NCBI GenBank assembly: GCA_004369085.1
Contig: ML210208.1
Coordinates: 6,014-38,326, forward strand
DNA: 32,313 nt
Direction: 5' to 3'
Origin: Coprinopsis marcescibilis
Taxonomy: Eukaryota; Basidiomycota; Agaricomycetes; Agaricales; Psathyrellaceae
Part shown: positions 1-11,427 of the stretch, piece after piece
Numbering within the stretch: position 1 is the first letter of the stretch
Layout of the letters: the number at the start of each line of letters is the position of its first letter
Program-made: the position numbers and the translations under genes
The notes under the pieces: model-generated
The model's input: the letters and a program-made list of their open reading frames with translations, nothing else
What the model was told of the DNA's origin: nothing
Databases searched by the model: none

Positions 1-239
1 TATATGTCTTCCAAACGATTACGAATACAGCGCCTCCCGCGGGGATGTCATTATTAATACCGCAATTGGCGGCAACGTCTCTCGGCGATCATTTTATATT
101 GTCTTCTTGTTCCTGCGACCACGCGAAGCCTGAAGGCGCCCATATAAGCAAGGAACGGCTGAAGCGCTTACATCGATTGATGGGTGAATAAGTGATGTAA
201 TTGTAATTAGGTGTGTGTACAAAGGCATAGATAGTGAAG

Positions 240-271
240 TTTGGAGTTCACTTGGAGTTCACCGGAGTTCA
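240..271. repeat. short GGAGTTCA direct repeats
   Basis: Three imperfect copies of GGAGTTCA follow one another with spacing of about 11 nt. This is a minor tandem patch in non-coding DNA just left of the 10-bp repeat array. No function is implied. Confidence 0.6.
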
Positions 272-296
272 AGGAACAAAGCTTTGTCAATCCTTC

Positions 297-336
297 ACTT
301 TTACCCACTTTTACCCACTTTTACCCACTTTTACCT
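297..336. repeat. four tandem copies of a 10-bp unit
   Basis: The unit ACTTTTACCC is repeated exactly three times, with a fourth copy ending in T instead of C. It is a pyrimidine-rich minisatellite-like tract in non-coding DNA. The unit is not the usual fungal telomere repeat TTAGGG. Confidence 0.9.
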
Positions 337-1386
337 CCAAACCGAGGACCAGTTTCCGAGTCCTTGTTCCATTTCCTAAAATGAAGTCAGGAAAAGGGGC
401 CCAGGCCGAGCTGACAGAATGAGCTTAAGGACATGATCATCAAATATATTCTTCTTAGCAATCATTTCGAACGCGGAACCTTGAAACAGCCGAGGTTCAC
501 ACAAGCACGAGAGTTCACCTTAGTAGAGTGGCTTCTAAAAGATGGCCAACTAATGTTTGCAGTATCTTCAGCTTCTGTGACGTTTCAGAATGTTGCAACA
601 ATTCGCATTTATGGTTCTTTTCCCGAAAGATTTGTGTATTTGATGATCAACTACGTGGTGTACTCGCTCCTTCCAAGGTAAGAAAGTTTACTATAACCAG
701 GCTTTCTGGCTGATTATCAGCAGTAACGTTAATCCGTGTCCTAATTGACAACTGAAGTCTGAAATCAGTTGGTGGCACGCGGATCAAGGGAGGAGTGCAT
801 TGCCTTGTAGCCTTCAATGACAACATAGCGTGGCGAAAAGATTGCGGGCACGGATGACTCTAATCAGCCACCCGGAACTGCTGTTGGAGCGGGAATGGTA
901 TCCGTCTCTGACACTTTGCTACGGTAGCAACTGAGGAGGAGACAACCGACAGTCCACTGCTGTTAAGGTCTGTTGCTCACAACCATTGCTTACACAGTCA
1001 AGAACCTGATCCCTGTCATCAGTTCTCAGGCCCAGGTCAACGCACCATTTCGCCGTCTCGAAGGCATGCGAGCTCGAGAGTTTACAAATGATGTTGATCT
1101 AACGAAGCCTAATTATGCCGCATTCTATCCCCCGGCATACCCGCAAACCAAGAGGGCATGCATGCATAGGCAGTATACCATCGTCTTCTAATCAGCGCGC
1201 AGTTTGAATTGCGTGTTCTACGTCTTCTGGAGCATATGGCCGATCTGACAGCATTAGTAGACCTACTTGCCCACGCACTGTTAAGTATCTCTGCGGTCGG
1301 GTGGAGATTTCACGCAAGAAGCAGCGAAGCATAGGACAGTGCCACAGGCACAACTGCTTCTTCGGCGATGATACTGATTTGTATAT

Positions 1387-1392
1387 TATAAA
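1387..1392 (+). promoter_or_regulatory. TATA box of the DUF6533 gene
   Basis: TATAAA lies 63 nt upstream of the chosen ATG at 1455. The same spacing (about 62-73 nt from TATA to ATG) recurs at three other genes in this window, which supports the call. Confidence 0.55.
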
Positions 1393-1454
1393 CAAGTCCA
1401 GGTTTCCGTTCTATAGGCGTCCCTCCGTTGTCCCCCTTCGACTCTACCACCATC

Positions 1455-3136
1455 ATGAGCGGCATCCCTCCCACAGTTGTGAGGCTCCTCGAATCCGCAG
1501 AGCGGCAAAAGGTGACCAAGGTCAGTCTAATCCTTTTACGACATACATGCTTCAGCACTGTGACTAACATAACGCAACCCGCCGTTAGTACTTTACTGGT
1601 ATGCAAGTTATTATGGATACAGGGGGAATAAGGGGCATATACTGACGTGGGTCTTGGAATCACAGTGGCCAGTGCAACACTTCTGGTAGGTATCCACATA
1701 TTTCACCGGGAACCGATGTTTACTCACCTGTGTCACAGGCAGTTGACTACTTCGGCACTGTGGAGCGAGAGGTTCGTCGATCCAGAGACAATTGATAACC
1801 GTCGACCGAGCAATTCACTCACGCGGACGTTAGGTGGGGGTAATCTGGGGCTCTGAATGGAGTGCTGCGAAAGTATTATTCTTTATGTCGCGGTATATGC
1901 CCTTGCTGGATGTTCTCTTCGTCGGAAACTTCTGTGAGTATAGCACTAGGTGATAGTGAGAGCCGGCGATGGCTAACATCACCTTCACAGTCCATCTGGG
2001 TCTTGGAATTCCACCGGAAGTGAGTTCGCTCAGTACCGTTACAATAGGTTCCGCGATTTACTCAACTCTCATCGTATCCAGCACTGTCGCAGGTTATTCA
2101 TAGCAGAGACAAGTGAGCGATAAGCATCATGAGATGAGACCTCGCGTCCTAACTTGGAATGAAGCACTATTCGTGACAGGGGTAGCGATCGCTGAAGGTG
2201 GGTTCAGCGCTTAATCTTTGCCGCAATAGACTCTGACTCGCCATTCACCAGCCATCCTCTACCTCCGCATCTACGCGATATCAGGAAGGAACAGAAAGTT
2301 CATGATATACCTGATCGTTCAATACATCGTAAGCTCAATCCATTTTCCCAGCCCGTCAAGAGTGACCCTGACCAATCCCACAGGTTCTACATGTCGCGAT
2401 ATACGGTGTCTATGCCAAATTCGCCCTACATCAATCATGTTAGTAGGCCGCCATATTCTTAAGGAATTAACACTCACTTTTTCATTCACATTCCAGTTGC
2501 ACAATCCCCATTCCCAACGGTGATAGGCTGCCTCCCCGTCCCGCCTAAAATCGAGGGCGTTAACCTAAACGTCGTCCTCTCGGCCATGTTCATACTCATC
2601 CTCGTCGACGAGATCATCATCATGATCATGTCCCTCGCAATCGGTCTCATGAAGTACCGGAGCCTCAAAAGCCCGCTCATCAAGATCTTCTACCGGGACG
2701 GAACCTTCTACTTTGTCATGCTTGCCGGAATCTCCCTCGGCAACATTCTCTTCAACCTAGTCGGCGCACCAGAATACAGGTTCTTCATCGTTGTGTACGT
2801 CGTGGCCCTTCCAATTCTCAATTCAATTTGATCTAACGCCTGTACAGTTTCCAACGCGTGATGCACAGTATCCTCTCCTGTCGCATGCTCCTCCACATGA
2901 AAGCCTATGCTCAAGGAGCCCGCGGGGCATCTGGCCATAATAGCGATGTCCTCTCCGCAGAACCAGGATTCCTTCAACGCAACAAACGACCACCACCGCC
3001 TGGTGCCTTCAACCAGGGAATCCATGTATACGAGGCTTACAGAGGCACCCCGCTAACCTCATTCACAGACAACATTGAGATGAGCACAGAAACTGGTCGT
3101 TCAAAGATCAGTGATATTCATGGGCACAAAGTATAG
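1455..3136 (+). CDS. DUF6533 family seven-helix membrane protein
   Basis: Eleven exons: 1455-1520, 1589-1598, 1666-1685, 1739-1771, 1834-1933, 1991-2092, 2180-2197, 2252-2328, 2384-2438, 2497-2794, 2848-3136. All phases agree and give 355 aa. The DUF6533 signature is at the N-terminus: YFTVASATLL, then DYFGTVEREV, IWGSEWSAAK and FFMSRYMPLLD. Hydrophobic helices follow (for example around SAIYSTLIVSS, AILYLRIYAI, VLSAMFILILVDEIIIMIM and FVMLAGISLGNILF). The end FQRVMHSILSCRMLLHMK is the usual close of the seven-helix core, followed by a hydrophilic tail. The family is widespread in mushroom-forming fungi and has no established biochemical role; receptor-like topology is an inference. Three micro-exons of 10, 18 and 20 nt are notable. 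It is convergent with the Ca2+/H+ exchanger. Confidence 0.88.
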
Positions 3137-3644
3137 AGAGTATGCAAGAATCGCTTCGCGCATTATTTATTCATCATTCACATTCATTTTGTACCATTAC
3201 TACGTTCTGGGTGTAACATATCTAAATCTCATTCAAAAACATGCAATTCAGACATACCAACGGGACATCGTTCCAATAACGATCCGTCCCCACAGTTTCA
3301 GGTTTACTCGCTTAGTTATCCAACACACCATCGGGACCAGAAGAACCCACACACTTACCAGTTCTTTACCGGAAAAATGCTATCGAAAGATCAGAACAAA
3401 GAACTACATGTACATTTGACAGCAACTGATAGTACAAGAAACTGAGTAGAAATCACAACCAACAGAAAAAGAACATCAATGAAAGAAGCGAAGAATGACC
3501 CCCGCCGAGATCGGCTGTAATACTCTTCCCATCGCCATTATCGACATGGCACACGGATCATATAGCGTAGGAGTCAGCTATAGCACGAGGGATGCAACAA
3601 TTCCGAGTCGTAGTGCCGAACAGCCATCCCCGTCACTGCCTCGA
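3137..3644. other. intergenic region between convergent genes
   Basis: This holds the 3' flanks of the DUF6533 gene (+) and the Ca2+/H+ exchanger (-). It is AT-rich, and no coding exon or RNA gene is seen. Confidence 0.6.
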
Positions 3645-5629
3645 TTAGAAGCACGCCAGGGGTAGGCCTTGAATGAGCCGGACAGGATCGGGGAAGCTCC
3701 AAAAGGATAGTGCGATTATGATGTAGACGGCTAAGAGCACGAGGTTCAATCATTGAAAGAAGGGAGCAAAGAAGCAACGTACCGATTAAAGCCAATCCAC
3801 TTAGCCAATGAGATTTTCCGTCCTCAATTGAAAATTTGACCACAAGGACGGAGAACAATAAAACCTAGAATAGGGCACTCCGCGTCAGCATGGGTACGCA
3901 AGACTAAAATATTCAGCACGTACGATAGTCTCCAAGGGGTCGAAAAGCAACATGAGAGGCTTGCCCATGCCCCAAGCGATAAGGACCAACAAGGGGATAA
4001 CGAATAGGGCGATCTGGATACAGCTTCCAACTGCCACGCTCATTGCAAGATCAAACTTGCCCTTGCGGGCGACTATGACGGCGGTAGCATGTTCAGCTGC
4101 ATTGCTTATAACCGGGATGACGATCAATGTGATCCACTCCTTCGAAATGCTTGGATGGTCGTGCACCAGACCTTCGAGAGACTCCACGAGATGTTCGGCC
4201 GTGACGAATGCTAGAGCTGTAACCGCCACCAAGAGCAGCAAAGCCGAAGGAATATTCAGCTTGAGCGTTTCGTAATGTTCCAATGTCAGGCTCGATTCTG
4301 AAGCAACTGTGGAGGTAATCCCAACAGGTAAGGTCTTCGATTTGGTCCATGTTCGGCTCAAAGAAGACCGTCTGCTTGATTCTCCGGAAGGATGCGATTG
4401 TACCTGATGAGTGTCGAGGAAGAGGTGGTTATGGGAGTAAAACTGGAAGAACAGATATGCGAAATAGCTAGAAAATACGATGTCAAACTGACTGAGTCAA
4501 GTTGGCAGGGAAAGGACTTACACGAGAAGGAGGATGATGGCACTTCCGTGGCTGAGGCGGAGAAGAACATCGACCTCAGTCCCAGGCGCAAGCTTATCTT
4601 CCAGATAAAGATGCTAATCATATCACGGGTCAGTTGCTTCTCACTCTCAAAAGGAAATTTAACTTACAAACGCGACAGGAATGATCAGCGAAATCACCGA
4701 GACTATCAGCAGAGACGAGTTTAGCTGGGCTACCATCGGCTGGAACTCTTGCTGAGGGAACTTGAAACCGCCGACTAAGCAGCAACTTAGCTCGATGCAG
4801 TGAACAGACGTGATGCATACGTACCGATGAAGGCACATCCAAGAACGAGTAGCAGGTTGCTGAGAAGGCCGCCCAGAAGAGAACTCTGAACTAACTCAAG
4901 CTCGCACTAGAAATAAGTTACGTCAATATGAAGCACTGGCATCGTATTCAGGTAAGTACGTACCTTTTTCAAGGCGATGCCGGCGATAATCATTTCGACA
5001 ATGTTGCCGAGTGTAGCATTAAGCAAACCACCAACACTTTGGCTAGTGCGAAGGGCGATCTGCTCCGTCCCCAGTCCCAAGAGGGCGGCAAGAGGAATGA
5101 TTCCAAGGCAGCAGAAGACGAATATCATTGTTGGACTCTGGTGCGTATAATGCAAAGCCCATGCGACAGGGATTGCCAAGAGCAAGACATTTAACGGGCT
5201 ATAACGCGCAGTGGCCTTCAATGACTGCATATACGTTGGACGGGGTCCGATATTGCGAGTTGGCGTGAACAGAGCCCGAATACGAGCTGATTTGGTGGGC
5301 CCCCGCTGTTCTGCTTTGCGAGTGCCACGCATTCGGATCTCGCTGGCCCCGTCTTGCTTCTCTACGTCAAGAGTAGTGACAGTGTCGGTGCGTTCGAACT
5401 GTTCGCCAAAGGTGTAGTTGCCCTCCACGCCAGAAACATCGGCTTCGTTAATATATAACGTGTCCCGAGTTTTGACTGGCGGAAAGCGCGAAGCACTGTT
5501 GTTCACTTGAGATTGCCCACTATGATGGAGCCCACTACTAGGGGGTTCATCGTCGTCGTCAGCTGGAGGGGTCGGTGAAGTATTGGCGTTAGCGCGAGCA
5601 TTGGCGACGGAGGCAAGAGTTTCGACCAT
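3645..5629 (-). CDS. vacuolar Ca2+/H+ exchanger (CAX family)
   Basis: Seven exons on the minus strand: 5629-4964, 4906-4825, 4774-4668, 4613-4522, 4467-3924, 3864-3783, 3730-3645. Lengths sum to 1659 nt, giving 552 aa with every phase consistent. The first 140 residues are hydrophilic, with an acidic run DDDDE, and are probably cytosolic. Helices start near residue 141. The two cation-exchanger repeats are visible: GNIVEM at 208-213 and SNAAEH at 437-442, followed by VAVGSCIQIALFV. The protein ends VYIIIALSFWSFPDP, like other CAX proteins. Family members such as yeast Vcx1 move Ca2+ into the vacuole in exchange for protons. Against the usual fungal pattern as I remember it (GNA.E and GNAAEH), this protein has Ile after Asn in the first repeat and Ser for Gly in the second. 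Length exceeds yeast Vcx1 (about 410 aa), mainly through the N-terminal region and a central hydrophilic loop (about 335-375). Confidence 0.93.
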
Positions 5630-5938
5630 TCACGGCGGTGGAAAAGCAAGGAAGAAAACCTGGGGAGGTCGGAGAGAGTATGCGTTATATGGGTGCCGAC
5701 AGGCTTGGCGTGTGCACTACCCCAAGATTCATCATGCCGGTGCCTCGGCCGCCGGATCCCACAAACGATCGAACGATGACAGAGGTTTTGAACTACCTTC
5801 GCATTCCGTTGTCACTTGCACAAACTGGGGCCAATTCTGAGCCTGAGGTCAGAGGGAAAGTGATGCAAAGAGATTGAAAGAATTTTTGGACAAATGTTCT
5901 TTTCCAAAAATTCTTTTCTAGTTAGATGAAAAAATAAA
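5630..5938. other. intergenic region between exchanger start and tRNA gene
   Basis: This is the upstream flank of the minus-strand Ca2+/H+ exchanger. An A/T-rich stretch at about 5875-5938 follows the tRNA 3' end on the minus strand; the T runs there on the minus strand would suit RNA polymerase III termination. No exon was recognised. Short open frames on the plus strand lack supporting features. Confidence 0.5.
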
Positions 5939-6021
5939 CTCTCTGTCTGGGAGTCGAACCCAGCTTTCGCGCGGTCGTCATGAATGACAGGCGCGTGTAC
6001 TAACCGATATACTAACAAAGA
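5939..6021 (-). tRNA. tRNA-Asp(GTC) with an 11-nt intron
   Basis: Read on the minus strand from 6021, the cloverleaf folds completely. The 7-bp acceptor stem is TCTTTGT with ACAGAGA (one G-U pair), and the D stem is GTAT/GTAC. The anticodon stem is CGCGC/GCGCG and the T stem CTGGG/CCCAG with loop TTCGACT. The discriminator is G, the aspartate identity base. The anticodon GTC is at 5988-5986. An 11-nt insertion (5984-5974) follows position 37, the canonical site for nuclear tRNA introns, and its removal leaves the 7-nt loop CTGTCAC. The mature length is 72 nt plus CCA added later. The intron identifies it as a nuclear gene. Confidence 0.93.
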
Positions 6022-6203
6022 CTTGTGAAAGGGCCAAGCGAGGGACCTCCAAGGGATCAGCTTCCACCCGTCGCGACCCAATCTGAACGCGAAATAACTG
6101 CCACCACTTTGCCCGCTCTCACGACGTTGTCACCAGTCACTAGAGCTCGTGTGTCTTTGCAGGAATATAGACGCCCTCGAGGCCGTCGGCTAGCAGACAA
6201 TCA

Positions 6204-7936
6204 ATGCAGCCCTTCTCCTCTGGCTTTGGTGATAGTGATCACCAACCACTGGAATACACTGTGGCCTCGCCGGAGTTCTCATATGCAGAAGATCAAGTCC
6301 TATGGCAAAGCTCGCAAATGAGTTCAGCGCTGACGTCTCTGCAGGCCGACTCAAAACCAGCGACCAGTAGGTCAGTAGACGGAGGAAGGGTCTCAAGAAG
6401 TACGTTCTTCAATGTTATTGACCCGAGGCCACTGTCAACTCAGCACTCAAATGATGGTCGTTTACAGCTCTGTCAAGCAGTTCTGAGTTGTCTACCGCAA
6501 GCACATCGTCTTCATCATCAGTAACTGGCAGCACTGTATTTCAAGCAGCCTTTGACAGCAGGTTTTCTGCACCATCGACACGTCGGCGGACAAATGCCAC
6601 CTCTTCGACTTTGGACAACGCGTCTGTACCTGCCCGTCCTCAAGAAACGCGCATCTCACTCTTTGAGCGATTGGTAAAAGGCGTAGTGCAACTTCCTGCT
6701 GACGAACCCGTCTCCGCAGGACCCCAGCGTTCATCAGTTGCCACTTCCGTTCAGAAAAGACCTGTAACAACTCTAGGGGAGTCCTCTACCGTAGATTCCG
6801 ACCAACCACGGAAGGTCAGGGTCCTGGACGTGAAGAGGAAACTCAAGGCCAAAAAGGTCTGTTTGGAGGACAGCGTCGCACGTCGGGTTACCTTGAAGGA
6901 GGATGCGGTTGATCCCTACACCAAGTGTAATACTGCGCGGCACGTCCCCATGGATGCTATCGCCAAATCTTCCAGCACATCCGACCGAATGCCACCACCA
7001 GTTCTACCACCAGAACGCGTTGGACTACACCACGCACCCGAAATCGGACCAGCAGGAATGTCCCCAAAACTACCCACCGACCCGCCTATGCAAACTTTGC
7101 CAGAAGCCCAACCCCAAGCTGTACACCGCCAACGGACATTCATTAAGACACGTTCGGCTCCAGCGGCCTCACCATCACTTATCTCGCCTGCTCCAGCGGC
7201 TACAAGGCCCGCGCTATTCTCGCAGCAACAAACTACAACTCCTTACCCCTCAAAGGGTAATATCGCTTCGTCCTCAAACCAAGCCGGTGTTTCAAGAACT
7301 ATGGACCCCGTTTCTATCAAGATCGCTGCTGATCGACCATCTCGCTCAACTGCAGATGTCCAACCACCGAGGCCATCCCAGGCTCGTTTGGGCCCTCCTC
7401 CACTCGGCATGCGCCGCACTCACACTTTTTCGACCACCACCTCAGTCAGCATTGCACCTAACGCAAGCCAATCGCTCTATGGCTGCTCGCAGCAACTTCC
7501 GACCAAACAGAAGGGCTTCAAGCCTCCTCTTCTCCAGAAACCGTCAGGGAATGACGTATTCCCGCCGGGCCAACCTGCTATAACAGTCACTGGCCGCACT
7601 CAAGTCGATAATACGCGGACCTTCAGGCGCTCTGCGAGTGCTGGCTCGACGTCATCTTTCAGTACTACCTCCCAATCATCCACTTCGTTGGCATCCATTT
7701 CCAGTTGCTCGAGCCATCGGAGCGTCGATGAAGGGGGGTCCCAACGGTGTATCTCGAACAAATTCGTTAAACCCCATGTCGAGACGAACAGCGATCCCCA
7801 CCGCACGAAAACCACGGCCGAGATCAACTATGATGAATTGTTGCCCGAAGACGACCCCGCAGACTCATCGTTCGGAGAAATGGAGTTTGATTTTGACACG
7901 GCTAGTTTGGAAGAGGCGATGAGGCCTTATGATTGA
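6204..7936 (+). CDS. Ser/Pro-rich disordered protein of unknown function
   Basis: Two exons, 6204-6399 and 6468-7936, joined by a 68-nt GTACGT...CAG intron, give 554 aa in frame. The start is the first ATG of the frame. I do not recognise the family. The protein is low in hydrophobic residues and rich in Ser, Pro, Thr and Gln throughout, with a serine run near residue 75. A basic patch occurs about residues 180-200 (KVRVLDVKRKLKAKK). An acidic C-terminus ends YDELLPEDDPADSSFGEMEF plus a further 14 or so residues. Such a layout suits a nuclear regulatory or scaffold protein, but that is inference. No membrane segment or signal peptide is seen. It diverges from the tRNA-Asp gene 182 nt upstream. 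Confidence 0.75.
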
Positions 7937-8623
7937 CAAGGTATTCCATTTCTCTGTCCACTTCTCATTTCTACTTCTCTGTAAATCCTCTCTCATGCCA
8001 TTCATGCTTCTTCTACCATGCAAACGATTCCCCATCATCTTCGCAATTCTACCATCATGTCCCTGTCAATGTCACATTTATGTCACTTGTACATACACAG
8101 TACTACGTACCAATACAATGTATTGGTAATGCAATTGGAATATAGTACAACTTATGTACTCAAACCTCCTCTTTTTAGCCATTGCTCTGTTCTCGGCCGG
8201 ATAGCAGCACTTCAAGTGAAGAATCTTTTCGGTGAATATGATGTAGGACGACATATCCGGATTTCACTGCATTCCTGGAAGTGAGTTTTGCTATTCATTT
8301 CATAGGTTTAGTGCAAATCCTATACTACACGGCGGTACTCAAGTAACTTCACCCTCACTCGGCTTGTGACTTGGATGAAGGCCAAGATGAAGACCCATTC
8401 AATATTCAATATTCAACCCTTGTCAGGTGACAAAAGCGATCGAAAATCCCGCCACGAGCAAGCCACGAGCCTGGAGCCGCGAGTCCGTGACGAATCCCAA
8501 CTCTCCCGGTTGTTCTTCTTTCACCACCACCACTGGCAGACTCATTTTTCTGCTCCTGTGGACGAGCCATACCGGTGATCTGCACTGCAAAATAACCCAG
8601 CTTTAAGTTCTAATTGCTTTTAG
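7937..8623. other. intergenic region
   Basis: This is the 3' flank of the disordered-protein gene and the 5' flank of the F-box/LRR-like gene. It includes T/C-rich stretches (7940-8060) and several short plus-strand open frames without coding character. Nothing else is recognised. Confidence 0.5.
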
Positions 8624-10267
8624 ATGCATCGTTGTCTAGCAATATCGGAAATACTGTTCTTGGTATTTTCACCTTTGCCAAAGCACACTCTTGCGGATGT
8701 TGCAAGGACATGCCAGCCATTCTATTATCCAGCTATACGGTGTCTTTGGCGTGAACTCCCCAGTATTCTGCCAATATTTTGCATCTTGTCGACGAAACGA
8801 TGGGTATCGATCTGTAAAGGCAAGGTGAGCAACGATTAACCTGTGTTCTCCGAGGTTCTTAACATTAGCCAGGTTCAAGACCTACAAATAACCAACCAAA
8901 ACGCACAGCGGTTTGGTCTCTACGCTCGACACGTCAAGATCATTAACTGCCCACGCAAATTCCATGTTTCGTATCACTTACTGAATCAACTGCGCGAGAG
9001 TGACCGGCTCTCCCATCCTCTATTTCCGATGTTGAAGCAGGCTACACTTCCCTCTGATTTCTCAGCCACCACCGTATTCTATCCCGGGCTTATACTTTCG
9101 GCCTCAGTACGGTCCATCATGATCTATGCACATCCAGTTCCTAACTGGGCACCCTCTTCGAATGGCACATACTGGGATGCGGTTTGCGGCCGCGTAGAAG
9201 AGTTCTCAGACTCTCTAACGACATTCGCACTCACCACCGATATATGCTTTGACGGCACTCGGTTCAACCCAATCAGAGACAACGCGTTTCTAAATGGGCT
9301 GTTTCCGACCTTCTCATCTTCATTGCGCTCCCTCGACGTCTCTTGCTATCGACTAACTCGCGATGCGCTGCTCGCTGTCAGTCGCTTATCAGGATTGGAA
9401 AGCCTACGGATGTTGACATGTTCTCCATCGACGCCGACTTTTGAAGCTCCCCTCAATTTTCCGGCCCTCACCAACTTACATATCCAAACCAACAACATGA
9501 AGGCGACCAACGAAATCTTGATTCAGCTCAAAGGACCGAAATTACGGTCCTTCCGTATTCAATGCACCTTCTCGCCCGAACCGCTCGGCCTTACATCGAC
9601 ATTCACCCACCTCTCAGGATGCGATGCCGAGGAGCTTTCGGAGATTGTGGTGGAATTGCTGGGCACTTCGGGTACGGCGACTACATGTAGAGCGGAAATC
9701 GAAGAATACGAGGATACACGGTATGGCGTCGCAGGTGAAACACTAAAGCCTCTCTTACGATTCAACAACCTCTCGGTTCTTCGAATATCCCCATGCAATT
9801 CCCAGCAAATCACCGACGAAGACTTCCTCCAAATGTGTTCTGCTTGGCCGGAATTAAAGGTACTAGAGTTGAATGACCAGACGTTGTATCTGTCGCCGTG
9901 CGGAATCACGATGGGTGGGGTACATCTGGCCCTGCAAAATTGTCCTCGTCTGGAGGAACTTGTGCTTCGCTTCAATGGCAGGAAGGACATGCCACCATTT
10001 GATGACGACTCGAAGCCCCATCCCGCTTTGCGTAGATGGGATGTCTGCACCTCTAGCATTCGTTCCGGACGAAGATTTGCGAAGTGGGCTATGCGCGAAT
10101 ATCCGTTGCTAAAGGAAATCAGTTTTTATGGACTGTTTCAAGCAGGAATTCAGGAAGAGAGGGAGTACAAGCAACTGGACCATTCCCTAGTGACGACCTA
10201 CTTGGACGCTGCAATGATGCTCGATCGATGGAAGGACGTACCACCTTTGTTGAAGCAACTTTCATAG
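8624..10267 (+). CDS. F-box/leucine-rich repeat-like protein
   Basis: Two exons, 8624-8824 and 8873-10267, separated by a 48-nt GTGAGC...CAG intron in phase 0, encode 531 aa. The N-terminus resembles the divergent F-box of agaricomycete proteins: MHRCLAISEILFLVFSPLPK, then L.D.ART...FYYPAIRCLWREL. The rest has irregular leucine-rich segments (SLRSLDVSCYRLT, LSGLESLRMLT, FPALTNLHIQ, WPELKVLELNDQ, CPRLEELVLRF) typical of the RNI-like solenoids that follow such F-boxes. Proteins of this type recruit substrates to SCF ubiquitin ligases; the substrate cannot be inferred. The length of about 530 aa is normal for this fungal class. Confidence 0.85.
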
Positions 10268-10458
10268 CCCAAGGATGTTGGCGGGTTCTCGTCAAGGCTG
10301 ATATTTAACTCCATCTAGTAATTGACTGCCACCACCCAGATGGATTATTTGTTGTCGATGATCAATGACCTTTGTTTTCCTCATTGCTTTGCCCTTTATA
10401 TATCTTCTTGGCGGGGTACACGAAGGGAGAGAAAGGGCTCTACTTTTAATGCTGACTA

Positions 10459-11427
10459 CTACTGGTTGTCGTAGAATACCAAGGCCCTTAATTCTATAGA
10501 TTCACGAAGTGGCGAGCCCTCCGGGGTTGACGGGTCCTTGAAAGCCGTGTGCGGGGTGAATTGTGCGACACTTCCATCCTGAATAGAATCGAAACTGCGA
10601 GAAATCCAGCAAAGGGGCTTGGTGTAAGTGATATTCAACGGACGAGTTGGCATAACCTACCATTTGATTAGAACAAATTCTTCACGAGTCATACCCCTCA
10701 GATACTTCCACTTGTGATTTGGATTATAGGTAATTCCGTATGTCTCCCCTTCACGGTCTGGGTAAACCAGCGCGATTGGAAGTGTGTCTTTCGTTGGATC
10801 GACACTTCGGTAGTCACAAAGCGCCAAAGGCCAATCCCAGGCCACATGCGAGATGGGTCTCCAGAGGTTAATGATCTGGAATCGCTTTTTAACGAGTCCT
10901 GGCGCGTCGGACGCGGGAAGATGTCTGTGAACGCGCTCTACAGACGAGACGGGTGTCTGGTCGACGTGAGCTTGAGATACAGGTTGGCGTTTCTGAGGGC
11001 TATCATCGAATTGCCCCGGACGGTGGCGCCGAATAGCTGTTTTATATGAGGTCAGCATTTTCATTGTATCTTCAAAGTAGGACATACTGTGATCGAACAG
11101 GACAACTCGGCTGGCCCCAGTAAGCTGCTTAATCAGTGCAATACTTTCTGGGTAGTACTCAGTCTTGATTTCTTCGTCATTCTCGAAAGAGGTGTGCTTG
11201 GGTGCGTGGCGCCCGAACTGGAAACCAGCGCTATCGAGGTTCACAGAGTCCTCTTTTCCGCGTAGGTTCTCAATCTCCACTGCGTGGTCGACTTTGGTAA
11301 AGTTTAGGAGCTTTTCACCCGTGATTGGGTCTGCGTTGATGTGCTGGTACGCACGCTCGCCGTTCTCGGGGGGTATGAAGTAGGTCAGAACAGCGGGAGT
11401 ACTTGAGATATCTGCGGGTGAGGCCAT
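10459..11427 (-). CDS. AsaB/GA4-desaturase-like Fe(II)/2OG oxygenase, copy 1
   Basis: Three exons: 11427-11088, 11036-10661, 10594-10459 (340, 376 and 136 nt), giving 283 aa. The protein matches the fungal family of AsaB hydroxylase/desaturase, GA4-desaturase-like and CTB9-type proteins. It opens TYFIPPENGE, followed by IENLRGKEDSVNLDSAGFQ, YYPES and FDHT-IRR. The metal-binding HxD is HVDQT (His137, Asp139), and the distal His and 2-oxoglutarate Arg are probably in PHTAF (His254) and RESIELR (Arg269 or Arg275). Family members oxidise small specialised metabolites using Fe(II), O2 and 2-oxoglutarate; the substrate here is unknown. Introns fall at the same sites as in copy 2. A TATA box lies 64-73 nt upstream. 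Confidence 0.9.

Larger units (their letters stand above)
1..1454. other. left-edge intergenic region
   Basis: No gene is recognised. The short open frames (for example 433-681 and 973-1191, + strand) show no family motif, no convincing splice structure and no low-complexity pattern typical of coding sequence. The stretch holds two small direct-repeat patches (about 240-271 and 297-336) and, at its right end, the putative core promoter of the DUF6533 gene. An exon of a gene lying mostly outside the window cannot be excluded. Confidence 0.5.

Noticed and set aside
297..336. Tandem 10-bp repeats as a telomere or CRISPR-like array
   Set aside because: The unit is not TTAGGG-like, there are no spacers, and the tract is only 40 nt; it is a simple minisatellite.
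2020..2047. Possible 28-nt intron (GTGAGT...TAG) in the DUF6533 gene
   Set aside because: It is too short for a fungal intron, and reading straight through keeps the frame and gives the expected hydrophobic helix.
6903..7583. 226-codon plus-strand open frame inside the disordered-protein gene
   Set aside because: It is an alternative frame of the long second exon, which continues to a sensible stop and joins exon 1 in phase; the shadow frame has no independent support.
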